This document shows, in pieces, positions 9,165 to 16,043 of a stretch of 64,000 bases of DNA (positions are counted from its first letter, which is position 1; each line of letters opens with the position of its first letter). The notes under the pieces are model-generated. The model saw only the letters and a list, made by a program, of their open reading frames with translations, had not been told where the DNA came from and made no database searches. The stretch spans positions 84,557 to 148,556 of the forward strand of contig CAZIRF010000002.1 in the NCBI GenBank assembly GCA_964541755.1. Direction: 5' to 3'. The position numbers were made by a program, and so were the translations under genes. The DNA is from CAZIRF01 sp964541755. Lineage in GTDB: Bacteria > Spirochaetota > Spirochaetia > Treponematales > Breznakiellaceae.

Positions 9165-9656
9165 TCAGTTGCTTCGGCAATCCGGGTACTCGAGATTGCT
9201 GGGGCCTACAACCCGGAGCACCTCAATGAGGAATTTGCGCGCTTCCCAGACGGCCATGGCAGGGTTATGGTCCAGCCAGTTGCCACACTCGACTTCGCTG
9301 GCGCCGGGGAGCGGGCCGGAAAAAGCCGCTATCCACTCAAACATTTCGCGAACGAGGGGAAGCGCGGCCCTCGAGTCCAGGCTGCCCTCGAGGACGAGGT
9401 AGAGGCCAGTGCGACAGCCCATCGGCCCGAAATATACAATTCGGGTCTTCCACTGCGGATGATTGCGCAAGAAGGTGGCCCCCAAATGTTCGAGGCTGTG
9501 CAGGGCGGGGACATCGACCGGGGGCTCGCGATTGGGTTCCTTGAGCCGGATATCAAAGGTGGAAAGAATGGTTTCGCCAAAAACATCACGGCGGGACAGG
9601 TAGAGCCCGCGTTTGAGTTTGGTATGGTCTATCGTAAAGCTTTCAATCTTGTCCAT
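9165..9656 (-). CDS. luxS: S-ribosylhomocysteine lyase LuxS
   Basis: 163 residues, full length. It splits S-ribosylhomocysteine into homocysteine and DPD, the precursor of autoinducer-2. Metal ligands are His53 and His57 in HSLEH and Cys124 in VECGNW; the second conserved cysteine is in MGCRTG (Cys81). It starts 26 bases after mtnN, whose enzyme makes its substrate, and precedes metA. The start has an AAGGA site. Whether AI-2 is a signal here or only a by-product of methyl recycling cannot be told from sequence. Confidence 0.97.
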   Translation of the reverse strand: MDKIESFTIDHTKLKRGLYLSRRDVFGETILSTFDIRLKEPNREPPVDVPALHSLEHLGATFLRNHPQWKTRIVYFGPMGCRTGLYLVLEGSLDSRAALPLVREMFEWIAAFSGPLPGASEVECGNWLDHNPAMAVWEARKFLIEVLRVVGPSNLEYPDCRSN

Positions 9657-9682
9657 ATTGTTGGTTTCCTTTTATAACGCGC

Positions 9683-10459
9683 TTATTGAACGGAGACCTC
9701 GTCTGCCGCATTATCGATGGATCCCCCTGCTTTCGAAACAGGGACCGATTTCCAGGACTTGAGCATTTCCATGACCAAGGCTGATGAATGGCGGGCGGCG
9801 AGCGGCAGGAATTCGTTGAAGAGCATGGGAGACTCCTTTCCGGCAATATCGGACAGGGCCCGAACCACCAGGAATGGAACATGCATCTGGAAACAGACCT
9901 GTGCGACGGGGGCGCCCTCCATCTCGACAGCCCGCAAGCCGGGGAAACGGGAGCGAATGACAGAGATGTGGTCGGGATCGTGTACGAACTGATCCCCGGA
10001 GCCTATCTCGCCCCGGTGAACGGAAAGGCTTGCCGGCAAAACACCCTGTTCCGCCAAGCTTTTTGCTGCCGCTTCGGCAACCTCAAGGAGCTGTACATCT
10101 GCCTCGAAGGCGGGCGGGAGCTTGGGAACCTGACCGGGCTCGTAGCCGAAAGCCGTCACATCGACATCGTGATGGCGCAGCGCCGTGGACAGGACGATGT
10201 CGCCGCAGGATTGAGCGGGGCCCAGGCCGCCGGCCGAACCGGTATTGATAAGGGCTTCCGGCCGGAAGCGGTCTATCATGAAGGCCGTCCCCACGGCGGC
10301 ATTCACCTTGCCGATACCACAGAGGGCGAGTACCGCTTCTGTCCCGGCGAGGGTGCCGGCCCAATAGGTCTGGCCGGCGAGGGTGCGAGTATCCCGAACC
10401 GCCATGTGGGAGCGCAGTATCTCTATCTCCTGTTCCATGGCGGCAATTATTGCAATCAT
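9683..10459 (-). CDS. mtnN: 5'-methylthioadenosine/S-adenosylhomocysteine nucleosidase
   Basis: 258 residues beginning MIAIIAAMEQEIE. It removes adenine from SAH and MTA. The catalytic glutamate (third acidic residue of AMEQEIE), the nucleoside-binding AVEMEGAPVAQV and the purine-binding Asp in VRALSDIAG are all visible. It is ~25 residues longer than usual because of a C-terminal tail with no known role. The start at 10459 has AGGAG at correct spacing; an in-frame ATG 22 codons upstream does not. With luxS just downstream it forms the two-step SAH-to-homocysteine route. Confidence 0.95.
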   Translation of the reverse strand: MIAIIAAMEQEIEILRSHMAVRDTRTLAGQTYWAGTLAGTEAVLALCGIGKVNAAVGTAFMIDRFRPEALINTGSAGGLGPAQSCGDIVLSTALRHHDVDVTAFGYEPGQVPKLPPAFEADVQLLEVAEAAAKSLAEQGVLPASLSVHRGEIGSGDQFVHDPDHISVIRSRFPGLRAVEMEGAPVAQVCFQMHVPFLVVRALSDIAGKESPMLFNEFLPLAARHSSALVMEMLKSWKSVPVSKAGGSIDNAADEVSVQ

Positions 10460-10676
10460 TTCCAGCTCCTGGGGCAAGTATAGTAAACCCGGCGCCTTTG
10501 GGCTATATTTTCCAATCGCAAACAAGGGTTAACGCACACATATCGTCGCCAAAACCGTGGCAGGCGACGTAAAATGCGTTATCTTTGATATGTAGCCATT
10601 ACCACCGGTGGGCAGCCTTGCGACGGCCCACACCATTTCGCAGCCCACACTTTACCGGCAGGGCGAGGAGAGCGCT
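10460..10676. other. Divergent intergenic region, mtnN / lipoprotein gene
   Basis: 217 bases between divergent genes. On the minus strand a TATACT-like -10 box lies about 30 bases before mtnN, with a poor -35. A short inverted repeat (CGTCGCC ... GGCGACG, about 10546-10571) sits in the middle. No clear promoter was found for the plus-strand lipoprotein gene. No coding sequence was seen. Confidence 0.4.
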
Positions 10677-13334
10677 ATGTACCGACCATCAAATCAAACT
10701 GCCAAAAAGTTTGCCCGGCTCGCAGGGCTCCTCATATTGAGTGGAGGCCTTCTGGCCTCCTGTGACGGGTATTCCTTTATAACGGATGTCCAGGTAAAGG
10801 CAGACCCACAGTATACCATCCCGACAGGTGAAAAAACCGTAAACCTGCTGGAGATGGAAGACACGGGCTTCGACATCACCCAAACACTGGCAGACATAGG
10901 CGCCAGCATGGGAGGGACGGCAAGCCTCTACCGTACAAGCGATACAGATGAAGAGATGAAGATTCTCCTCCACATGCCCATTGCGGAGGTTCCCCTCGAT
11001 TTCCAATCCTACCTCGGCGACATGGACTTTACGACCGAATTGGTACAATCACTCGAAGAGCAGTCTTTTACCATTCCTGAAATAACCTTCCCCTCAACCA
11101 CCATACCGGGGGCAGGAGCCGGAACCAGCTTCGACATAAACGATCAGATTCTCTCGAGCCTCAATAGCGGGATGCAGGCGATTTCCATAGATATCCCGGA
11201 GCCAGGTGATAACGGGCCTCTTAATGTCTCGCAAACCGTTGATCTTGCGACAAGCGGCTACACGGAAGTCACTTTTGTCTCCGGCTTCCTCGAGATTCCC
11301 ATGACGCTCATTACAAGCAGCGCAGACTTCACCATTACGATATCAAGTGTTGAACTCATATCCGGCGGGACAACGGTAAACAGCAACACTACAGAGCATA
11401 CGCTCTCTCAAGCCTCTAATACCACTACTATCAGTATTGATCTCGCTGGTGTCACACTCAACAACAGTCCGCAAATAGCCATTACCATGAGTGCAGAAGG
11501 CGGCACTCATGACGCCACTTCCCCTATTGTGTGCACACCCGGCTTTGGCGGAACAACGGCAGTCGATGCAGTTTCCGGCCTCTCGTTCAGTGAAGAGTTC
11601 TCCATCAACAACACCCTGCCGCTTGGGGAAACGAGCGCCTTCGTAAGTGCCATCATCGAAACGGGAAGTATCGACTTGAGCGGAGACTCCATCCCCTCCG
11701 AGTGGTACGGATTTACCCAGACCTTGAACCTTGGTATTACCCAGGCTGATGGCCTCAACATAGCGGCCGCGGACTACGACCCCGCAAATGACCATATCGT
11801 CCTGAATAATCAAACCCTTTCCTCCGAAGACATCACAATCGCCGGCACCCTTACCATAAGCGCCGTTAACGCCACGCTTACCGACCTCCAGTCAAGCACC
11901 TTCGAACCCTCTTACACCTTGGATGGCGGGATAGATTCTTTCACGTCTATTCGCGTCGCCATGGCAGAAGGCTTCGCTCCCACCCTTTCCTTTAGCCAGG
12001 ATATGGCATCCATGGCAGAGTGGGTATCATCGATAACCTTCACCAAAGTTGGCGTTTCAATAGGCATCGTGAACGGCCTCCCCGTCGGTAACGACATTAC
12101 CGTTACCGTCAACTCGACAGCACTTGAGATTGACAGTACTCATACCTACGCTGGAGCCGGCCCCGGGGCAACGGAAGATATCCAAGAGTTTGTCTCTTCC
12201 AACCTTACCCTTTCGCCCCTGCCGGCAAACCTCGATTTCGAGGCAACTATCGGCTTGGCCGGTTACCATAGCGAGGACAACACCTTAACGCTCAACAACA
12301 TTGTAACGGGAACGAGCTATACCTTTGGCGGTGCTGTTTCTGCCATCGCAAACTGGGAGAGCGCAAACATCACGGCGCCCGCAGGAACCGGCATCGAGGG
12401 CACTTTCCCCGATGACGGATCCGGCATGAACCTCTCCGAACTCGGCGGATTCCTGCCTGAAGGGGTCGACTTCGCCGAGATCCCCGTTTACCTCTACATG
12501 AACGGCGCCCCCGAAGGACTCAACCCGAATATCAGCCTCAGCGCCACGTATACGGGAATCACCCAAGACCTCCTTGAAAATGCCATTATAGCCAACGCAG
12601 CCCTTCCAGACCTGACCCCCGACCCCACCAACGAAATGTTCATCACCCTGGAAGAGGGGAGTCTTTCGACAGACTCAATCACAACCTTCATTACAAACAA
12701 CCCGGATCCTGGCCGTCCGGACCTCTCGGGGATTCTCAACAGCCGGCCCTTCGACCTTGTCATGGGTTACAACCTTAACATTACGAATTTAGAATTGGTT
12801 TCGGCTAATTTGGATGAAGTCGCAAACATCACCGCCGACCTCATCATCGTGGTGCCCGCATCCTTTACCGTACCGGATGAAGGGGTTCCCGTCACCGCCA
12901 TTAACGACATGATCGTCATCGAATCGGACGTATTGGGAAGGACCTTCCCGTCCACAGGGGACGAGGAGTTCGGCATCGAAACAGCCCTCGACTTCCTCAC
13001 CGGGATCAGTGTCAACATTGATTACGTCAACAATACCGGAATAAGACTGGAAGCACGGGTAAAGGCCTACCCGGATACAGCGGATCCGCTCAACTACGCC
13101 ATCAACGAGAGTATCAATCTCGAAACAGGCGCAGACAGCAAGGTAATTGCATTGACCACAGAAGAACTCGCCCTGGTGCAGGAGGGCCCCTTCATCCCCG
13201 AAATTGAATTATGGATACCGGAAGGAACCCACACATTGAGCAACAACCCGGAAATAACCCTTACACCGAGTATTACTGTAAACTCCGACATCGATTATTC
13301 GATTGATTTGGGCAGCATCGGGGAGGGAAACTGA
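10677..13334 (+). CDS. Large beta-rich lipoprotein, function unknown
   Basis: 885 residues. The N-terminus is a lipoprotein signal: basic start, hydrophobic core and lipobox LLASC with Cys29. The mature part is rich in Thr, Ser, Asn and short hydrophobic strands and has no Cys clusters or enzyme motif I recognise; it looks like stacked beta domains of a surface protein. The start at 10677 was chosen because GAGGAG lies 6 bases upstream and the signal peptide begins there; an earlier in-frame ATG (10608) has neither. One base separates its stop from the next exported protein, so the two are translated together and probably work together at the envelope. No homologous family is named. Confidence 0.8.
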   Translation: MYRPSNQTAKKFARLAGLLILSGGLLASCDGYSFITDVQVKADPQYTIPTGEKTVNLLEMEDTGFDITQTLADIGASMGGTASLYRTSDTDEEMKILLHMPIAEVPLDFQSYLGDMDFTTELVQSLEEQSFTIPEITFPSTTIPGAGAGTSFDINDQILSSLNSGMQAISIDIPEPGDNGPLNVSQTVDLATSGYTEVTFVSGFLEIPMTLITSSADFTITISSVELISGGTTVNSNTTEHTLSQASNTTTISIDLAGVTLNNSPQIAITMSAEGGTHDATSPIVCTPGFGGTTAVDAVSGLSFSEEFSINNTLPLGETSAFVSAIIETGSIDLSGDSIPSEWYGFTQTLNLGITQADGLNIAAADYDPANDHIVLNNQTLSSEDITIAGTLTISAVNATLTDLQSSTFEPSYTLDGGIDSFTSIRVAMAEGFAPTLSFSQDMASMAEWVSSITFTKVGVSIGIVNGLPVGNDITVTVNSTALEIDSTHTYAGAGPGATEDIQEFVSSNLTLSPLPANLDFEATIGLAGYHSEDNTLTLNNIVTGTSYTFGGAVSAIANWESANITAPAGTGIEGTFPDDGSGMNLSELGGFLPEGVDFAEIPVYLYMNGAPEGLNPNISLSATYTGITQDLLENAIIANAALPDLTPDPTNEMFITLEEGSLSTDSITTFITNNPDPGRPDLSGILNSRPFDLVMGYNLNITNLELVSANLDEVANITADLIIVVPASFTVPDEGVPVTAINDMIVIESDVLGRTFPSTGDEEFGIETALDFLTGISVNIDYVNNTGIRLEARVKAYPDTADPLNYAINESINLETGADSKVIALTTEELALVQEGPFIPEIELWIPEGTHTLSNNPEITLTPSITVNSDIDYSIDLGSIGEGN

Positions 13335-13335
13335 T

Positions 13336-14544
13336 ATGAAACGCATACTTGCACTACTTGCCTGCCTGTTGATCACAAGCACCGCATTCTCCAAGGAGCG
13401 ACGCATTGTCGAGTTCGGGGCGGACGTTGGCGTCGGGGTATCGAACAACTACTTCTCCATCTTCGATGTCTACAACAACAACGAGGATAAAACACTCGTT
13501 ATCGACTTCAACGACATGGCCAATCAATTTACCCATTCGGATTTTGCCATTTCAACAGATGTAGCCGTCAAATCATATTTCAATCTCAATCTCTCGAGTG
13601 ACCTCAAGATGGGGGTCTTCGTCGCGGCGGATGCCTGGACCTACACTGCTATTCCCGGGGGACTTTTTTCCCTCATCGCGGACGGCAACGAGCTCAACCA
13701 GACCTACTCGGAGAGCCTCTTGATTCAGGCCAACACCTTTGCATCCGTCGGGGCAGAGCTCTACATGCGCACCGGGAAGCTGGGCATTCGCTTCGCGCCC
13801 AGTTACTTCATGCCCTTGATGGTTGTTCGGGACGCCACCGCAATATATAGTCTCTCAACAAATTCAAGCGGAACCATTACCGCCAGCACTGAAGTGGATA
13901 TTCCCGTGTACAGCACGGTACCCCTCGAAGAACTTGATATAAACTCAATGGACAGCATGATCAATACCATTCTGGGTAACGGGGGCCTCGACTTCACTCT
14001 TGCCGCCGATTACCAACTGACAAAGGAATGGTTGCTGGGCGCTTCCTTGACCAACATCCCCGTATTGCCGGCCCGCCTCAATTATCGTTGGGACGTAAGT
14101 TCCTCTTTCAATTTCCAGATAGACAGTATCACCGATCAAATGATTGCAGAGACCATGCCCGAGCCCGACTTTGAAACAAGTTCTTCCTCCAGCACGGTTG
14201 AAGTTGACGACATCGTGCGGGCCATGAAATTCAACGCCACCGCCCTTTATACACCACGCTGGTTCAAACCCCTCTCCATTGAGCCAAATCTTGGCCTGGC
14301 CCTCTACGAAGGCCTCGTCTATGTTGACTTCGGGCTCAAGACCCAGCTCAACTTCGCCAACATCATCATTCTGCAAGCTGCAGCCGAGCGCCGGGACCTC
14401 ATTTGGTACCAGCATGCGGGCCTCATCCTCAACGTCCGGCTTCTTGAAATCGAAGCAAACATCGGTATGGCATCCGCTTCCTTCCTCTCGAGCTACAGCG
14501 CAAACGGCCTCTACGGCATGCTGGGTATTCGGATCGGGATTTGA
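13336..14544 (+). CDS. Exported protein, probable outer-membrane beta-barrel partner of the lipoprotein
   Basis: 402 residues starting MKRILALLACLLITSTAFS, a Sec signal peptide cut at about residue 19-20. The mature part has alternating-hydrophobicity strands, Gly/aromatic-rich segments and a C-terminal strand ending LYGMLGIRIGI, as in outer-membrane barrels; it has no enzyme motif. The start at 13336 lies 1 base after the lipoprotein stop. A strong terminator follows, so the two genes form a closed unit. The outer-membrane assignment is inference from signal peptide and strand pattern. Confidence 0.75.
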   Translation: MKRILALLACLLITSTAFSKERRIVEFGADVGVGVSNNYFSIFDVYNNNEDKTLVIDFNDMANQFTHSDFAISTDVAVKSYFNLNLSSDLKMGVFVAADAWTYTAIPGGLFSLIADGNELNQTYSESLLIQANTFASVGAELYMRTGKLGIRFAPSYFMPLMVVRDATAIYSLSTNSSGTITASTEVDIPVYSTVPLEELDINSMDSMINTILGNGGLDFTLAADYQLTKEWLLGASLTNIPVLPARLNYRWDVSSSFNFQIDSITDQMIAETMPEPDFETSSSSSTVEVDDIVRAMKFNATALYTPRWFKPLSIEPNLGLALYEGLVYVDFGLKTQLNFANIIILQAAAERRDLIWYQHAGLILNVRLLEIEANIGMASASFLSSYSANGLYGMLGIRIGI

Positions 14545-14587
14545 GAATCCTGAACGCTGTTTGAAAACGAGGAATTCATGCTGATGA

Positions 14588-14618
14588 CGGGCCGGGCGAA
14601 TGCCCGGCCCGTTTTTTT
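14588..14618 (+). terminator. Rho-independent terminator of the lipoprotein/OMP operon
   Basis: A 10-bp perfect stem (CGGGCCGGGC / GCCCGGCCCG) with a 4-base loop, followed directly by seven T. It starts 44 bases after the stop codon. Confidence 0.93.
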
Positions 14619-14628
14619 GCTTTACCGA

Positions 14629-14663
14629 GCCCGTTTCAAAAATTATCAATTTTTGAAACGGGC
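14629..14663. repeat. Perfect 16-bp inverted repeat with 3-base loop
   Basis: GCCCGTTTCAAAAATT (14629-14644) is followed by ATC and its exact reverse complement (14648-14663). There is no T-tract on either side, so it is not a standard terminator. It sits between the plus-strand terminator and the end of the decayed methyltransferase gene and overlaps the last base of that stop codon. Confidence 0.8.
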
Positions 14664-14876
14664 TAAAACAGCTCCCACATGAGGATGGCCCCAGCAGCCG
14701 CAACATTGAGCGAAAAGGGGTCGGCACAGCCAGGGCCCAGCAGGATGGCCGCGGCCCCCAGGGCCGCGGCGCTACGCGCCAGGGCCCCCAGATTGTCCGG
14801 GTCGCTCACCTGCCAAAGACACAGAAGGGGCCCTCATGCCGGTAATCCCTGTCGCGAAGCCCTTCAAAGAGAATCG
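14663..14876 (-). pseudogene. Decayed SpoU/TrmH-family RNA methyltransferase
   Basis: Three pieces of a SpoU-type methyltransferase can be read in about 210 bases. First comes an N-terminal-like piece, EGLRDRDYRHEGPFCVFGR, ending in a stop. Then, in another frame, comes motif 1 (SDPDNLGALARSAAALGA), then ILLGPGCADPFS joined directly to motif 3 (SLNVAAAGAILMWELF) and a stop at 14663-14665. An intact family member needs about 240 residues, including motif 2 between the last two pieces. The gene therefore appears to have lost several internal blocks and its reading frame. It lies just downstream of the thioesterase gene. Family identity rests on the motifs 1 and 3; the N-terminal piece is less certain. 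Confidence 0.65.
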
Positions 14877-15293
14877 TTACTTGTCGTCGGGACAGGTCGC
14901 CGCACAGAGCGGGATCTTGTTGCCATCTCCATCGACATTCACGAAGGTCACCGCCGTACTGAAGATGAGATATTCGTCGTGCTTGCCGCTGACCGGATCA
15001 CACCAAACCTCTGTTCGATAACTGATGCTCGTGCGGCCGCGTTCTTCAAGGGCGACGTGGAAGCGCAAAATGGCACCAACGGGGGCCGAACGGACAAACT
15101 CGATCGAGTTCATGGCGCGGGTCACAAGCTTGCAGCCGGGGTTTTCGCGCGCAGCGGCGAGCCATGCGTACTCGTCGACCCATTTGAGGAGTTGCCCCCC
15201 GAAGAGATAGCCGTGGTGATTGAGGTGCTCGGGGCGCACCATGGTGTAGGCATCCATACTCATGTTGCAAAGATACTCCACCAGGGCCGTCAT
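14877..15293 (-). CDS. Hotdog-fold acyl-CoA thioesterase (YciA-like)
   Basis: 138 residues. The motif HLNHHGYLFGGQLLKWVDE is the usual acyl-CoA thioesterase signature (active Asp in the WVDE helix), followed by RAMNSIEFVRSAPVG. It hydrolyses acyl-CoA; chain preference cannot be read. The C-terminus is short (PLCAATCPDDK). The start at 15293 has AAAGG 7 bases upstream; a second ATG 10 codons on (15263) follows GGTGGAG at a longer distance and may also serve. It lies 72 bases after ung and abuts the decayed methyltransferase. Confidence 0.85.
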   Translation of the reverse strand: MTALVEYLCNMSMDAYTMVRPEHLNHHGYLFGGQLLKWVDEYAWLAAARENPGCKLVTRAMNSIEFVRSAPVGAILRFHVALEERGRTSISYRTEVWCDPVSGKHDEYLIFSTAVTFVNVDGDGNKIPLCAATCPDDK

Positions 15294-15365
15294 GCGCCAG
15301 CCTTTCGGCTTCTGCTCCTTCCCCGTGTGCGGGCAGGATACACGGGCCTGCGCCGCGAAAGCCGC

Positions 15366-16028
15366 TTACCAGTCTATTTCTTCGTATCCCCAGCGGTGCA
15401 AAACCTCGTTGGTCTTGCTGAAGGGCTTGGACCCGAGAAAACCCCGGTATGCCGAAAGCGGCGAGGGGTGTGCGCTCTTGATGATATGGTGCCGCTCCTG
15501 CGAAATGAAGGCCCCCTTCTTCTGTGCGAAGGCCCCCCACAGAATGAAGACCACGTGTTCTTTCCCCGCGGCGAGGGCCCGCAGGGCAGCATCGGTGAAA
15601 AGCTCCCAGCCCTGCCCCGCATGGCTGGCCGCCTGCCCCGCGCGCACGGTGAGGGTGGCGTTCAGCAACAGGACACCTTGGCGGGCCCAATGTTCGAGAC
15701 TGCGGTCCGCGTGGGGCTCCCGCCCCAAGTCGTCACGCAGCTCGTTGAATATATTGACAAGGCTGGGCGGCATGTCGACTTCCGGGTGTACGGAGAAGGA
15801 GAGCCCGTTGGCCTGCCCCGGCCCGTGATAGGGGTCCTGGCCCACGATGACGACCTTCACCTTTTCAAAGGGACAGAGGTCAAAGGCGCGAAAGATGTCG
15901 CGAGCCGGGGGATAGACCCGGCTCGCCTGATACTCGGCCTTGACGAAATCGGTAAGGCGCGCAAACCAGGGTTCCTTGAATTCGGGGGCAAGTCGGGATT
16001 TCCAGCCCGCCTCTATACGTACGTCCAT
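15366..16028 (-). CDS. ung: Uracil-DNA glycosylase, family 1
   Basis: 220 residues, full length. It removes uracil from DNA to start base-excision repair. The water-activating loop GQDPYHGPGQANGLSFSV has Asp65 and His68, and the C-terminal HPSPLSAYRGFLGSKPFS contains the minor-groove loop histidine. No ribosome binding site precedes the ATG; instead an extended -10 box ends 6 bases before it, suggesting a leaderless message. The gene starts 13 bases after the beta-mannosidase stop. Confidence 0.97.
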   Translation of the reverse strand: MDVRIEAGWKSRLAPEFKEPWFARLTDFVKAEYQASRVYPPARDIFRAFDLCPFEKVKVVIVGQDPYHGPGQANGLSFSVHPEVDMPPSLVNIFNELRDDLGREPHADRSLEHWARQGVLLLNATLTVRAGQAASHAGQGWELFTDAALRALAAGKEHVVFILWGAFAQKKGAFISQERHHIIKSAHPSPLSAYRGFLGSKPFSKTNEVLHRWGYEEIDW

Positions 16029-16034
16029 AGATCC

Positions 16035-16043
16035 ATTGTATCA
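16035..16043 (-). promoter_or_regulatory. Extended -10 promoter placed 6 bases before the ung start codon
   Basis: Minus-strand TGATACAAT (TG-n-TACAAT) ends 6 bases before the ung ATG. There is no good -35 and no Shine-Dalgarno. It overlaps the last codon of the beta-mannosidase gene. It matches the layout at hprK, ptsN and others. Confidence 0.45.
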
